Source: Streptomyces chilikensis | Lineage (GTDB): Bacteria; Actinomycetota; Actinomycetes; Streptomycetales; Streptomycetaceae | NCBI RefSeq assembly: GCF_001642695.1 | Contig: NZ_LWCC02000005.1 | Coordinates: forward strand, 1,984,546 to 2,022,073 | Length of the DNA: 37,528 bases | Direction: 5' to 3' | Program-made: the position numbers and the translations under genes | The notes under the pieces: model-generated | The model's database searches: none | The model's input: only the letters and a program-made list of their open reading frames with translations | Told to the model about the DNA's origin: nothing | Shown here: in pieces, positions 8,200 to 16,030 of the stretch | How the letters are laid out: the number at the start of each line of letters is the position of its first letter | Position numbering within the stretch: the stretch's first letter is position 1

Positions 8200-8532
8200 T
8201 CAGCGCCGCGGCGCGTACATGATCAGGGCCACGCCCAGGAGGCAGACGAGCGCGCCCGCGACGTCCCACCGGTCGGGCCGGTAACCGTCGGCGGCCATCC
8301 CCCAGGCGAGGGAGCCCGCCACGAACACCCCGCCGTACGCGGCGAGCACCCTCCCGAACTCCCCGTCCGGCTGGAACGTGGCGACGAACCCGTACGCCCC
8401 CAGAGCCAGCACCCCGGCCCCGATCCACATCCAGCCGCGGCTCTCCCGGAACCCCTGCCAGACGAGCCACGCGCCGCCGATTTCCAGCACCGCGGCCAGC
8501 ACGAACAGCGCCGCGGACCTCGCAATCCCCAT
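8200..8532 (-). CDS. YnfA/UPF0060 family small membrane protein
   Basis: Hydrophobic protein of 110 residues with four predicted membrane helices (about 5-23, 33-52, 62-80 and 88-106), matching the UPF0060/YnfA family in length and pattern: [16 protein letters not shown] at the start, [20 protein letters not shown] in the middle and [20 protein letters not shown] at the end. YnfA resembles small multidrug resistance (SMR) proteins and has been linked to export of toxic compounds in some enterobacteria; its role in actinobacteria is not established. Its start faces the luciferase-like monooxygenase gene, with a 116-base shared promoter region. Confidence 0.92.
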   Translation of the reverse strand: MGIARSAALFVLAAVLEIGGAWLVWQGFRESRGWMWIGAGVLALGAYGFVATFQPDGEFGRVLAAYGGVFVAGSLAWGMAADGYRPDRWDVAGALVCLLGVALIMYAPRR

Positions 8533-8613
8533 CGGGCCACCATGTCACGTCCCGTCCGCCCCGCCGCCCGGAGCCGTCCGGAATACCCGCCGCACCCTCC
8601 TCGTTGTCGGATA

Positions 8614-8631
8614 TAGTTCAATGGTCAACAA
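8614..8631. promoter_or_regulatory. Possible MarR-type operator before the LLM monooxygenase
   Basis: The AT-rich stretch TAGTTCAATGGTCAACAA in the divergent promoter region has partial dyad symmetry (TAGTT on one side, AACAA on the other). It resembles the TAGTTGnnnnnnCAACTA type of site bound by MarR/HypR-like redox regulators. It ends 17 bases before the monooxygenase ATG, so a bound repressor could block transcription or translation initiation. The dyad is imperfect and no marR gene is next to it, so this is tentative. Confidence 0.35.
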
Positions 8632-8648
8632 CATTGGAGTGAGCGACC

Positions 8649-9791
8649 ATGACCATGCAGTTCGGGATCTTCTCGGTCGGCGACGTGACGACCGACCCCA
8701 CCACCGGCCGCACGCCGAGCGAGCGGGAACGCATCAAGGCCATGGTCGCCATCGCGCTCAAGGCCGAGGAGGTCGGGCTCGACGTCTTCGCCACCGGCGA
8801 GCACCACAACCCACCCTTCGTGCCCTCCTCGCCGACCACCATGCTCGGCTACATCGCGGCGCGGACGAAGACCCTCACCCTCTCCACCTCGACCACGCTG
8901 ATCACCACCAACGACCCGGTGAAGATCGCCGAGGACTACGCGATGCTCCAGCACCTCGCGGACGGCCGCGTGGACCTGATGACGGGCCGCGGCAACACCG
9001 GCCCGGTCTACCCGTGGTTCGGCCAGGACATCCGCGAGGGCATCAACCTCGCCATCGAGAACTACGCCCTGCTCCGCCGCCTCTGGCGGGAGGACGTGGT
9101 GAACTGGGAGGGCAAGTTCCGCACGCCGCTGCAGGGCTTCACCTCCACGCCCCGCCCCCTGGACGACGTGCCGCCGTTCGTCTGGCACGGCTCGATCCGG
9201 TCCCCCGAGATCGCCGAGCAGGCCGCGTACTACGGCGACGGCTTCTTCCACAACAACATCTTCTGGCCCTCCGACCACACCCGCCGGATGGTCGAGTTCT
9301 ACCGGACCCGGTTCGCCCACTACGGGCACGGCCGCCCGGAGCAGGCGATCGTCGGCCTCGGCGGCCAGGTGTTCATGCGGAAGAACTCCCAGGACGCGGT
9401 CCGCGAGTTCCGCCCCTACTTCGACAACGCCCCCGTCTACGGCCACGGCCCCTCCCTGGAGGAGTTCACCCGCGAGACCCCGCTGACCGTCGGCTCCCCG
9501 CAGCAGGTCATCGAGCGGACCCTGTCGTTCCGTGAGGTGGCCGGCGACTACCAGCGCCAGCTGTTCCTGATGGACCACGCGGGCCTGCCGCTGAAGACCG
9601 TGCTGGAGCAGCTCGACATCCTCGGCGAGGAGGTCGTGCCGGTGCTCCGCGAGGAGTTCGCCAAGGGCCGCCCGGCCGACGTGCCGGACGCCCCCACCCA
9701 CGCCTCCCTCGTCGCCCGCGCCGAGGCGGCCGGGACCGGGGCGCCCACGACCGGGGGATCCGCGACCGAGGAGAAGGAGACCGCACGATGA
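8649..9791 (+). CDS. LLM class flavin-dependent monooxygenase (CE1758 family)
   Basis: Luciferase-like FMNH2-dependent monooxygenase of 380 residues with a TIM-barrel fold, cytoplasmic. Visible family features include the opening MQFGIFSVGDVTTDPTTGRTP, GEHHNPPFVPSSPTTML, DLMTGRGNTGPVYPWFGQD and TSTPRPLDDVPPFVWHGSIR. This pattern is typical of the CE1758-like subgroup, which is almost always paired with a CE1759-like FMN reductase, exactly as here. The C-terminal 30 residues are Ala/Thr/Gly-rich and probably disordered. A GGAGTGAG ribosome site precedes the ATG. The TGA stop overlaps the ATG of the reductase gene (ATGA), indicating translational coupling. The substrate is unknown; members have been connected with electrophile or sulfur metabolism, but nothing here decides it. 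Confidence 0.94.
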   Translation: MTMQFGIFSVGDVTTDPTTGRTPSERERIKAMVAIALKAEEVGLDVFATGEHHNPPFVPSSPTTMLGYIAARTKTLTLSTSTTLITTNDPVKIAEDYAMLQHLADGRVDLMTGRGNTGPVYPWFGQDIREGINLAIENYALLRRLWREDVVNWEGKFRTPLQGFTSTPRPLDDVPPFVWHGSIRSPEIAEQAAYYGDGFFHNNIFWPSDHTRRMVEFYRTRFAHYGHGRPEQAIVGLGGQVFMRKNSQDAVREFRPYFDNAPVYGHGPSLEEFTRETPLTVGSPQQVIERTLSFREVAGDYQRQLFLMDHAGLPLKTVLEQLDILGEEVVPVLREEFAKGRPADVPDAPTHASLVARAEAAGTGAPTTGGSATEEKETAR

Positions 9792-10414
9792 AGCTGGTCG
9801 TCGTCTCGGCGGGACTGGGCGTCCCGTCGTCCACCCGGCTGCTGGCCGACCGCCTGGCCCGGGCCACCGCGGACCGCACCGGCGCCGGGGTCCGGGTGAT
9901 CGAGGTGCGCGACCTCGCCGTGGAGATCGCGCACCACTTCACCAACGGCTTCGCCGGCCGCGACCTCGCCGCCGCCCAGGAGGCGGTGGCGGCGGCCGAC
10001 GGACTGATCGTCGTCACCCCGGTCTTCTCCGCCTCCTACAGCGGGCTCTTCAAGGCCTTCTTCGACGTGCTCGACCGGGACGCCCTGGACGGCAAGCCGG
10101 TGCTGATCGCCGCGACGGGCGGATCGGCCCGCCACTCCCTGGTGCTGGACCACGCGCTGCGGCCCCTCTTCAGCCACCTGCGGGCCGTGGTCGTGCCGAC
10201 CGGCGTGTACGCGGCCTCGGAGGACTGGGGCGCCGAAGGACTGCCGGAGCGGATCGAGCGCGCGGCCGGGCAGCTCGCCGCGCTGATGGCCAAACCCGCC
10301 CGGCTGCCCGCGGCCCGCGCGGCGCAGGAGGACGGCCCCGGCGTCGTCCGGGTCGGCGACCTGGAGACCGTTCCCTTCGAACAGGCCCTGCAGGCGCTGC
10401 GCCGCCCGTCCTGA
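9788..10414 (+). CDS. NAD(P)H-dependent FMN reductase (CE1759 family), LLM partner
   Basis: Flavodoxin-like reductase of 208 residues that would supply reduced FMN to the monooxygenase encoded immediately upstream. The N-terminus MKLVVVSAGLGVPSSTRLLADRLA contains the SxxxPSST phosphate-binding loop of the NADPH-dependent FMN reductase family, and VVTPVFSASYSGLFKAFFD matches the second flavin/dimer segment. The gene overlaps its partner by 4 bases (ATGA), the usual arrangement of two-component flavin monooxygenases. About 55 bases separate it from the response regulator gene downstream, so read-through is possible, though the two-component genes more likely form their own unit. Confidence 0.93.
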   Translation: MKLVVVSAGLGVPSSTRLLADRLARATADRTGAGVRVIEVRDLAVEIAHHFTNGFAGRDLAAAQEAVAAADGLIVVTPVFSASYSGLFKAFFDVLDRDALDGKPVLIAATGGSARHSLVLDHALRPLFSHLRAVVVPTGVYAASEDWGAEGLPERIERAAGQLAALMAKPARLPAARAAQEDGPGVVRVGDLETVPFEQALQALRRPS

Positions 10415-10469
10415 CCCCGGGCCGCGGCACCGCACGGCCGGTGGGGCACGCGCACGGAAATGACACACT

Positions 10470-11192
10470 GTGCCCGTGCCCCACACCGTGCTGCTCGCCG
10501 AGGACGACCGCGCCATCCGCAACGCCTTGGCCCGCGCCCTGACCCTCGAGGGCTACGAGGTGACCGCCGTCTCGGACGGCGCCGCCGCGCTGGAGCAGGC
10601 CACCGCCGGCGCGCCCGACGTGCTGGTGCTGGACGTGATGATGCCCGGCGTCGACGGCCTCCAGGTCTGCCGCGAACTGCGCGCCCGCGGCGACCGCACA
10701 CCGATCCTGATGCTGACCGCGCTGGTCGAGACCGCCGACCGGATCGCCGGCCTGGACGCCGGCGCCGACGACTACGTGCCCAAACCGTTCGAGGTGGACG
10801 AGGTCTTCGCCCGCCTGCGCGCCCTGCTCCGCCGGGCCGGCAAGGACCCCCTGCCCGCGCCCGCGCCGCAGGGCCCGGACGCCCCCGGCCCCGGGACGCT
10901 GAACGCGGCCGGGGTGCGGATGGACCCCTCCGCCCGCCGCGTCTGGCGCGGCGGGCGCGAGATCGAGCTCACCCGCACGGAGTTCGACCTGCTGGAGCTG
11001 CTGCTGCGCCACGCGGGCGTGGTGCTCGACCACGCCACCATCTACGACCGCATCTGGGGCTACGACTTCGGCCCCGGATCGAAGAACCTCGCCGTCTACG
11101 TCGGCTACCTGCGCCGCAAGCTCGACGAGCCGGGCGCCCCGCAGCTGATCCACACCGTGCGGGGCGTCGGGTACGTACTGCGGGAGGGGTGA
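10470..11192 (+). CDS. OmpR/PhoB-family response regulator
   Basis: DNA-binding regulator of 240 residues, first gene of a two-component pair. The receiver domain (about 5-118) has Asp11/Asp12, the phosphoacceptor Asp55 in VLVLDVMMPG, and Lys105 in YVPKPFE. After a Pro-rich linker (about 128-142) comes a winged-helix output domain (about 145-238) ending in the usual HTVRGVGYVLR. It is close in style to MprA, which answers envelope stress in mycobacteria; its actual regulon is unknown. The GTG at 10470 is used, but a second in-frame GTG six bases later (giving VPHTVLLAEDD) is equally possible. Three bases separate its stop from the region carrying the GTG of the kinase gene, so the two are coupled. 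Confidence 0.95.
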   Translation: MPVPHTVLLAEDDRAIRNALARALTLEGYEVTAVSDGAAALEQATAGAPDVLVLDVMMPGVDGLQVCRELRARGDRTPILMLTALVETADRIAGLDAGADDYVPKPFEVDEVFARLRALLRRAGKDPLPAPAPQGPDAPGPGTLNAAGVRMDPSARRVWRGGREIELTRTEFDLLELLLRHAGVVLDHATIYDRIWGYDFGPGSKNLAVYVGYLRRKLDEPGAPQLIHTVRGVGYVLREG

Positions 11193-11196
11193 GGAG

Positions 11197-12591
11197 GTGC
11201 CCGGACGCCTCGGCCGGCTGGCATCCCTGCGGACCGGCTTCGCGGTCTCCTTCGCGGCGGTCGCCGCCGCCGTCACCGTGGTGGTCGGCCTGCTCTCCTA
11301 CAGCGCCGCCGCGCGCATGGTCCGGGTCGACCAGCAGACGATATTCGCGGAGGTGGTCGGCGACCTGCGGGCCGAGGTGCGGCAGCGGCGGATGACCCCG
11401 GAGGACTTCTCCTCGCACGTCCCCGGCCACGACATCGTCCGCCCCAGCCGCACCGTGGTGCAGGTCCTGGGTCCGGACGGCTCGGTCGACGATCCCGGAC
11501 GCCCCGCCCTCCCGGTCACCGGCGAGGACCGCCGCACCGCCCTGGAACAGGCCGCGGGCCGCACCGTCGAGCACGCCGACATCGAGGCCGGCCACGACAT
11601 GTACCGCATCGCCACCGTCTCCCTCGGCGGCGGACGGGGCGCGGTCCAGGTCGCCCACGAGTTCAGCGACACCGAGGACCTGCTGCGCGAGCTCCAGCGG
11701 CGCACCGCCTGGCAGGTCGTCGCCGTGGTCGACGCCGCCGGCCTCTTCGGCTGGTGGCTCGCCCACCGCATCACCCGCCGCCTGGTCGCCCTCACCGACG
11801 CCGCCGAGGCGGTGGCCCGCACCCGGCGGCTGTCCATCCAGGTCCCGGTCACCGGTGCCGACGAGGTGGGACGCCTCGGCCGCTCCTTCGACCGCATGCT
11901 GGACCGGCTCGCCCGGTCCGAGGAGGACCAGCGCCGCCTGGTCCAGGACGCCGGCCACGAACTGCGCACGCCGCTGACCTCGCTGCGCACCAACATCTCG
12001 ATGCTCCGCCGGATCGACGAGCTCCCGCCGCGGGTCCGCGAGGAGCTGGTGGAGGACCTGGCCACCGAGTCACGCGAGCTGACCGACCTGGTCAACGAGC
12101 TGGTCGACCTCGCGGCGGGCCAGTCGGACGCCGAACCGGTCCGTCCGGTCGTCCTCGCCGAGCTCGCCGAGGACGTCGCCGTGCACGCCCGCCGCCGCAC
12201 CGGCCGCGACGTCCGGGTCGCCGTCACCGGCGACACCACGGTGGACGGCCGCGCCTCGGCCCTCCAGCGCGCCATCTCCAGCCTGGTGGAGAACGCCGCC
12301 AAGTTCGACCAGGACGGCACCGGCCCCATCGACGTCCGGGTGGCCCGCCCCGAGGGCGCCGGTCACGTCCGCGTGGAGGTCCTCGACCGCGGCCCCGGCA
12401 TCGCCCCCGCCGACCTGGGCCGCGTCTTCGACCGCTTCTACCGCACGCCCGCCGCCCGCAGCCTCCCCGGTTCGGGCCTCGGCCTCTCGATCGTCCGCGA
12501 GGTGGCCGCCTCCCACAACGGCGCCCCGTTCGCCTTCCGCCGCGACGGCGGCGGCTCCGTCATCGGCTTCACGGTGGACGGGGAGCCGTAG
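11197..12591 (+). CDS. Sensor histidine kinase, MprB-like
   Basis: Membrane histidine kinase of 464 residues that would phosphorylate the regulator encoded just upstream. A first membrane helix (about 16-36), an extracytoplasmic sensor region of about 135 residues, and a second helix (172-190) precede a HAMP domain (about 190-242). The H-box QDAGHELRTPLTSL holds the phosphorylated His254; the N-box is SLVENAAKFD, and the G boxes are DRGPGIAP and GSGLGLSIV. The sensor region includes EFSDTEDLLRELQRRTAWQV before the second helix, a pattern seen in MprB-like kinases of actinobacteria. No MprB-associated protease gene (pepD) is adjacent. It is convergent with rtcB, with only 30 bases between the stops. 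Confidence 0.95.
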   Translation: MPGRLGRLASLRTGFAVSFAAVAAAVTVVVGLLSYSAAARMVRVDQQTIFAEVVGDLRAEVRQRRMTPEDFSSHVPGHDIVRPSRTVVQVLGPDGSVDDPGRPALPVTGEDRRTALEQAAGRTVEHADIEAGHDMYRIATVSLGGGRGAVQVAHEFSDTEDLLRELQRRTAWQVVAVVDAAGLFGWWLAHRITRRLVALTDAAEAVARTRRLSIQVPVTGADEVGRLGRSFDRMLDRLARSEEDQRRLVQDAGHELRTPLTSLRTNISMLRRIDELPPRVREELVEDLATESRELTDLVNELVDLAAGQSDAEPVRPVVLAELAEDVAVHARRRTGRDVRVAVTGDTTVDGRASALQRAISSLVENAAKFDQDGTGPIDVRVARPEGAGHVRVEVLDRGPGIAPADLGRVFDRFYRTPAARSLPGSGLGLSIVREVAASHNGAPFAFRRDGGGSVIGFTVDGEP

Positions 12592-12621
12592 CGCGACGCG
12601 GCACGGCGGCGGGGCGCCCGG

Positions 12622-13815
12622 TCAGCCCTTGACGCAGACGACCTGCTTGAGCTGCGCCACCACGGCCACCAGGTCCCGCTGCTGGTCGATGACCTGCTCG
12701 ATCGGCTTGTAGGCCGCCGGGATCTCGTCCACCACGCCGGAGTCCTTGCGGCACTCGACGCCCTGCGTCTGCCGCTCCAGGTCCGCCGCCGTGAACCGCC
12801 GCTTGGCCGCGTTGCGGCTCATCCGCCGGCCGGCGCCGTGCGACGCCGAGTTGAACGACTTGTCGTTCCCCAGCCCCTTCACGATGTAGGAGCCGGTGCC
12901 CATGGACCCCGGGATGATCCCGTACTCGCCGGACCGCGCGCTGATCGCGCCCTTCCGGGTGACCAGCAGGTCCATCCCCTCGTACCGTTCGCGGCTGACG
13001 TAGTTGTGGTGGCAGCTGATCTCGGGCTCGAAGGTCACCCTGGCCTTCTTGAACTCCTTGCGGACCACGTCCTTGAAGAGCGCCATCATGATCGACCGGT
13101 TGAACCTGGCGTACTCCTGCGCCCAGTACAGGTCGTTCTGGTAGGCGGCCATCTGCGGCGTGTCCGCGACGAACACCGCCAGGTCGCGGTCGACCAGCCC
13201 CTGGTTGTGCGGCAGCCGCTGCGCGACGCCGATGTGGTGCTCGGCGAGTTCCTTGCCGATGTTCCGCGATCCGGAGTGCAGCATCAGCCACACCGAACCC
13301 TCGGTGTCGAGACAGAATTCGACGAAGTGGTTGCCGGATCCGAGCGTTCCCGCCTGCTTCGCGGCGCGTTCCTGGCGGAATCTGACCGCTTCGGCGATCC
13401 CGTCGAACCGCTCCCACAGGTCGTCCCAGGCCGCGGTGGCGAAGCCGTGCATCCGCCCCGGGTCCACCGGGGTGTCGTGCATCCCCCGGCCCACCGGAAT
13501 CGCCTGCTCGATCCTCGACCGCAGCCGCGAGAGGTCCCCCGGCAGGTCGTTCGCGGTGAGCGACGTCCTCACCGCGGACATCCCGCAGCCGATGTCGACG
13601 CCCACCGCCGCCGGGCAGACCGCGCCCTGCATGGCGATCACCGAGCCGACCGTCGCGCCCTTGCCGTAGTGCACGTCCGGCATCACGGCCAGGCCCTTGA
13701 TCCACGGAAGGGTCGCGACGTTCTGGAGCTGGCGCATGGCCACGTCCTCGACCGAGGCCGGATCCGTCCACATGCGGATCGGCACCTTGGCGCCCGGCAC
13801 CTCGACGTACGACAT
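12622..13815 (-). CDS. rtcB: RtcB family RNA ligase
   Basis: RNA 3'-phosphate/5'-hydroxyl ligase of 397 residues (typical bacterial length), acting in tRNA or RNA repair with GTP and Mn2+. Conserved features are MPDVHYGKG (45-53), the metal site GVDIGCGM with Asp74 and Cys77, GSGNHF (159-164), HSGSRNIG (His180), CHHNY (His269/His270) and SHGAGR, whose His326 is the guanylylated residue. The frame remains open far upstream, but the protein similarity begins at ATG 13815, which has a GGGGGAG ribosome site; residues before it are out of character. No archease and no rtcA or rtcR gene is visible. It stands alone on its strand, divergent from a lipoprotein gene and convergent with the kinase gene, so it is probably monocistronic. 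Confidence 0.95.
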   Translation of the reverse strand: MSYVEVPGAKVPIRMWTDPASVEDVAMRQLQNVATLPWIKGLAVMPDVHYGKGATVGSVIAMQGAVCPAAVGVDIGCGMSAVRTSLTANDLPGDLSRLRSRIEQAIPVGRGMHDTPVDPGRMHGFATAAWDDLWERFDGIAEAVRFRQERAAKQAGTLGSGNHFVEFCLDTEGSVWLMLHSGSRNIGKELAEHHIGVAQRLPHNQGLVDRDLAVFVADTPQMAAYQNDLYWAQEYARFNRSIMMALFKDVVRKEFKKARVTFEPEISCHHNYVSRERYEGMDLLVTRKGAISARSGEYGIIPGSMGTGSYIVKGLGNDKSFNSASHGAGRRMSRNAAKRRFTAADLERQTQGVECRKDSGVVDEIPAAYKPIEQVIDQQRDLVAVVAQLKQVVCVKG

Positions 13816-14007
13816 GACCGACCATCTCCCCCGAAAGCGACAACGGAAATCACACAGAAGCCGACAAGCCCCCACAGAACCGAGAAGCATGACCAACGTC
13901 ACGAAGAGGACCGCGGACCGGCGTTCCCTGCGGCGTGTGCGATACACATTGTCTGCCGGGCCCCCGTCCGCCCGGCAACCGATTAACCCCGCGAGAGGAG
14001 CCCGACC

Positions 14008-14862
14008 GTGCAGCGGAAGGCGTACACCATCGGCACCGCCGCCCTGCTCGCGGCCGTGCTGGCCGGCTGCAGCGGCGGTCCCTCGGAGGGCGGGCAGGCC
14101 GACGACTCCAAGCCCGGCGCGGCCGACGTCACGACGGCCGAGGCCGAGCCCGGCCGCTACCGCACGCTGCCCGACCCCTGCGACGCGGTCGGCGAGGGCA
14201 CGCTGGAGGAGATGCTCCCCGGCCTGCGGCAGATCACGGACGCCAAGAAGCGCGAGGCCGCCTACGAGGGCACCGCCGACCTCACCTACGACCTGGACCG
14301 CCGGGTGGGCTGCCACTGGCAGGCCGGCTCCCAGGACTCCACCGACTCGCTCTCCCTCGACTTCGAACGGGTGGTCTCCTACGAGCCCGCGGTGGGCGAC
14401 GACGACAAGGCCGGGGAGATCTTCACGGACCTCCGCGAGGAGGCCGGCGTCCCCGCCCCCGGCGCCGGGTCGTCCGCGAGCCCCGACGGCTCCTCGTCCC
14501 CCTCGGAGCCGGCCTCCGGCGCGGACGCGGCGACGGACGGGGAGGACGGGACGGACGGGGAGGACGCCGAGCCCTCGTCCGGCTCCCCCGAGGGCTCCGC
14601 GGGGTCCGGCGGCGCGGCGGACCTCGGCCCGCGCCCCCTGGAGGACCTCGGCGACGAGGCCTTCCTCGACGACAGCCTCGGAACCGCCGGAACCACCTCT
14701 TCCGAGCGCACCGTCACTGTGGTGTTCCGCACGTCCAACGTCATCGTGAAGATCGTCCGCACGAGCCGCCCGACCCTGGCCGGCGAGACCACGGACGGTG
14801 AGGAAATGCAGGACAGGGCCCGTGAACTGGCCGCCGCGCTGGCCGAGGAACTGGCCGGCTGA
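14008..14862 (+). CDS. DUF3558-type lipoprotein (first of two)
   Basis: Secreted lipoprotein of 284 residues. The signal peptide has positively charged MQRK, a hydrophobic core and the lipobox VLAGC with Cys21. The region PDPCDAVGEGTLEEMLPG, a later GCHW cysteine and a beta-rich segment match the actinobacterial DUF3558 pattern (two cysteines about 60 residues apart, likely a disulfide). A disordered Ser/Gly/Glu/Asp-rich insert occupies roughly 150-210, interrupting the domain, and the C-terminus resumes with TVTVVFRTSNVIVKIVRTSR and an Ala/Glu helix. The start codon is GTG after a GAGAGGAG ribosome site. It and the next gene are diverged paralogues in the same direction. The function is unknown. 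Confidence 0.88.
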   Translation: MQRKAYTIGTAALLAAVLAGCSGGPSEGGQADDSKPGAADVTTAEAEPGRYRTLPDPCDAVGEGTLEEMLPGLRQITDAKKREAAYEGTADLTYDLDRRVGCHWQAGSQDSTDSLSLDFERVVSYEPAVGDDDKAGEIFTDLREEAGVPAPGAGSSASPDGSSSPSEPASGADAATDGEDGTDGEDAEPSSGSPEGSAGSGGAADLGPRPLEDLGDEAFLDDSLGTAGTTSSERTVTVVFRTSNVIVKIVRTSRPTLAGETTDGEEMQDRARELAAALAEELAG

Positions 14863-15041
14863 CCCCCTGGCACAGCCGCCGCCCACCTGTCCGGCGAACG
14901 CCTCCGCACGGGCGACGGGTCCCGCCCACCGCGTACCGTGACCTGTCGGACCGGGATCGAACACCACGCCCGCGGTCATCCGCCGGGTCGGGGGTATCCG
15001 GGTCCCGCAGGAGCCGAAGCGACGTCGTGAGTGAAGGAACC

Positions 15042-15842
15042 ATGCAGCGAGCGCACCGAGCCACCCGTCCCGTCCAGCGAGTCGTCCGCGCCCTGACGGG
15101 TGCGGCGGTCCTCCCCGTGGTGCTCGTCGCCGCGGGATGCTCCTCGGACGCGGAGCCGAAGGCCGACGCCAAGCAGAGCGCCGGCAGCGGCGGGTCCTCC
15201 GCCAAGCCCTCGCCGTCGGTGGCGCCGGCCGCCTACGAGGAGCTGCCCGAGGCGTGTGACGCGCTGGGCAAGAAGACGCTGGGCAAGCTGGTGCCCAAGG
15301 GCCTGAAGACGGAGAAGGCCGGCCGCACCGACGACGCCGGCACCCGCGGCAGCTGCACCTGGAACAGCCTCGACGACAACGGCGTCAAGGGTTCGCAGTA
15401 CCGCTGGCTGAGCGTCTCGCTGCTGCGCTTCGACTCCAGCCAGGTGCGCGGCACCGGCGAGGAGCAGGCCAAGGAGCAGTACGAGGCCCTGATCGCCGAC
15501 GCGAAGAAGACCGCGGACGCCAAGAAGGTCGCCGACAAGCCGGTCGAGGGCGTCGGCGACGAGGCCACCCTGGTCACCTACGACCTGAAGAAGAAGGAAG
15601 GCCTCTTCAAGCAGCAGACCGTGGTCGCCCTGGTCGAGAACGTCGTGGTGACGCTCGACTACAACGGCGCCGGTCTGGCCGGCGAGGACGCCCCGAGCGT
15701 GAAGACGCTGGGCGAGCGGGCGGCCGACGCCGCCGAGGAGGCCGTCGCGAAGGTCGCGGCGGCGAACGGCGACGACACCTCCGGCTCCTCCGCCTCCCCG
15801 TCGGCCTCCGCCTCCGCGTCCGCGTCCGCCGCCAGGTCGTGA
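15042..15842 (+). CDS. DUF3558-type lipoprotein (second of two)
   Basis: Lipoprotein of 266 residues. ATG 15042 is preferred over the in-frame GTG at 15027 because GAAGGA lies just upstream and the protein then starts MQR like its paralogue. The signal peptide ends in the lipobox VAAGC with Cys33. The domain opens with LPEACDALGKKTLGKLVPKG; the second cysteine is in GSCTWNSL, followed by YRWLSVSLLRF and, near the end, VVALVENVVVTLDYNG. This is the same layout as the preceding lipoprotein but without its acidic insert. The C-terminus is a Ser/Ala-rich tail. Cell-surface location is clear from the lipobox; the function is unknown. Confidence 0.88.
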   Translation: MQRAHRATRPVQRVVRALTGAAVLPVVLVAAGCSSDAEPKADAKQSAGSGGSSAKPSPSVAPAAYEELPEACDALGKKTLGKLVPKGLKTEKAGRTDDAGTRGSCTWNSLDDNGVKGSQYRWLSVSLLRFDSSQVRGTGEEQAKEQYEALIADAKKTADAKKVADKPVEGVGDEATLVTYDLKKKEGLFKQQTVVALVENVVVTLDYNGAGLAGEDAPSVKTLGERAADAAEEAVAKVAAANGDDTSGSSASPSASASASASAARS

Positions 15843-15864
15843 CCTCCGGATCCCACGCGCCGTA

Positions 15865-15880
15865 GCGGGGGAAACCCCGC
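15865..15880 (+). terminator. Short GAAA-loop hairpin after the second lipoprotein
   Basis: A 6-bp all-GC stem (GCGGGG with CCCCGC) closed by a GAAA tetraloop, 22 bases past the lipoprotein stop. It is small but well formed, and a plausible intrinsic terminator before the DUF2637 gene. Confidence 0.45.
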
Positions 15881-16030
15881 CGCACGGCCGTACGAGACGT
15901 CCGCGTACGTCCGGCACCGCCCGAGTCGCGCGGCACCCCGCGGGTGCCGGTGCGGTCGACCGACCGCCCGGCACCCGTACACATGTGCAACCCTGGTGCG
16001 CGCAACAGGACAGTCTGGAAGGGGAGTCGG

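Noticed and set aside
13816-14979. N-terminal extension of RtcB by almost 390 codons
   Set aside because: It runs antisense through the lipoprotein gene and contains low-complexity Gly/Arg/Val text; RtcB homology starts at 13815.
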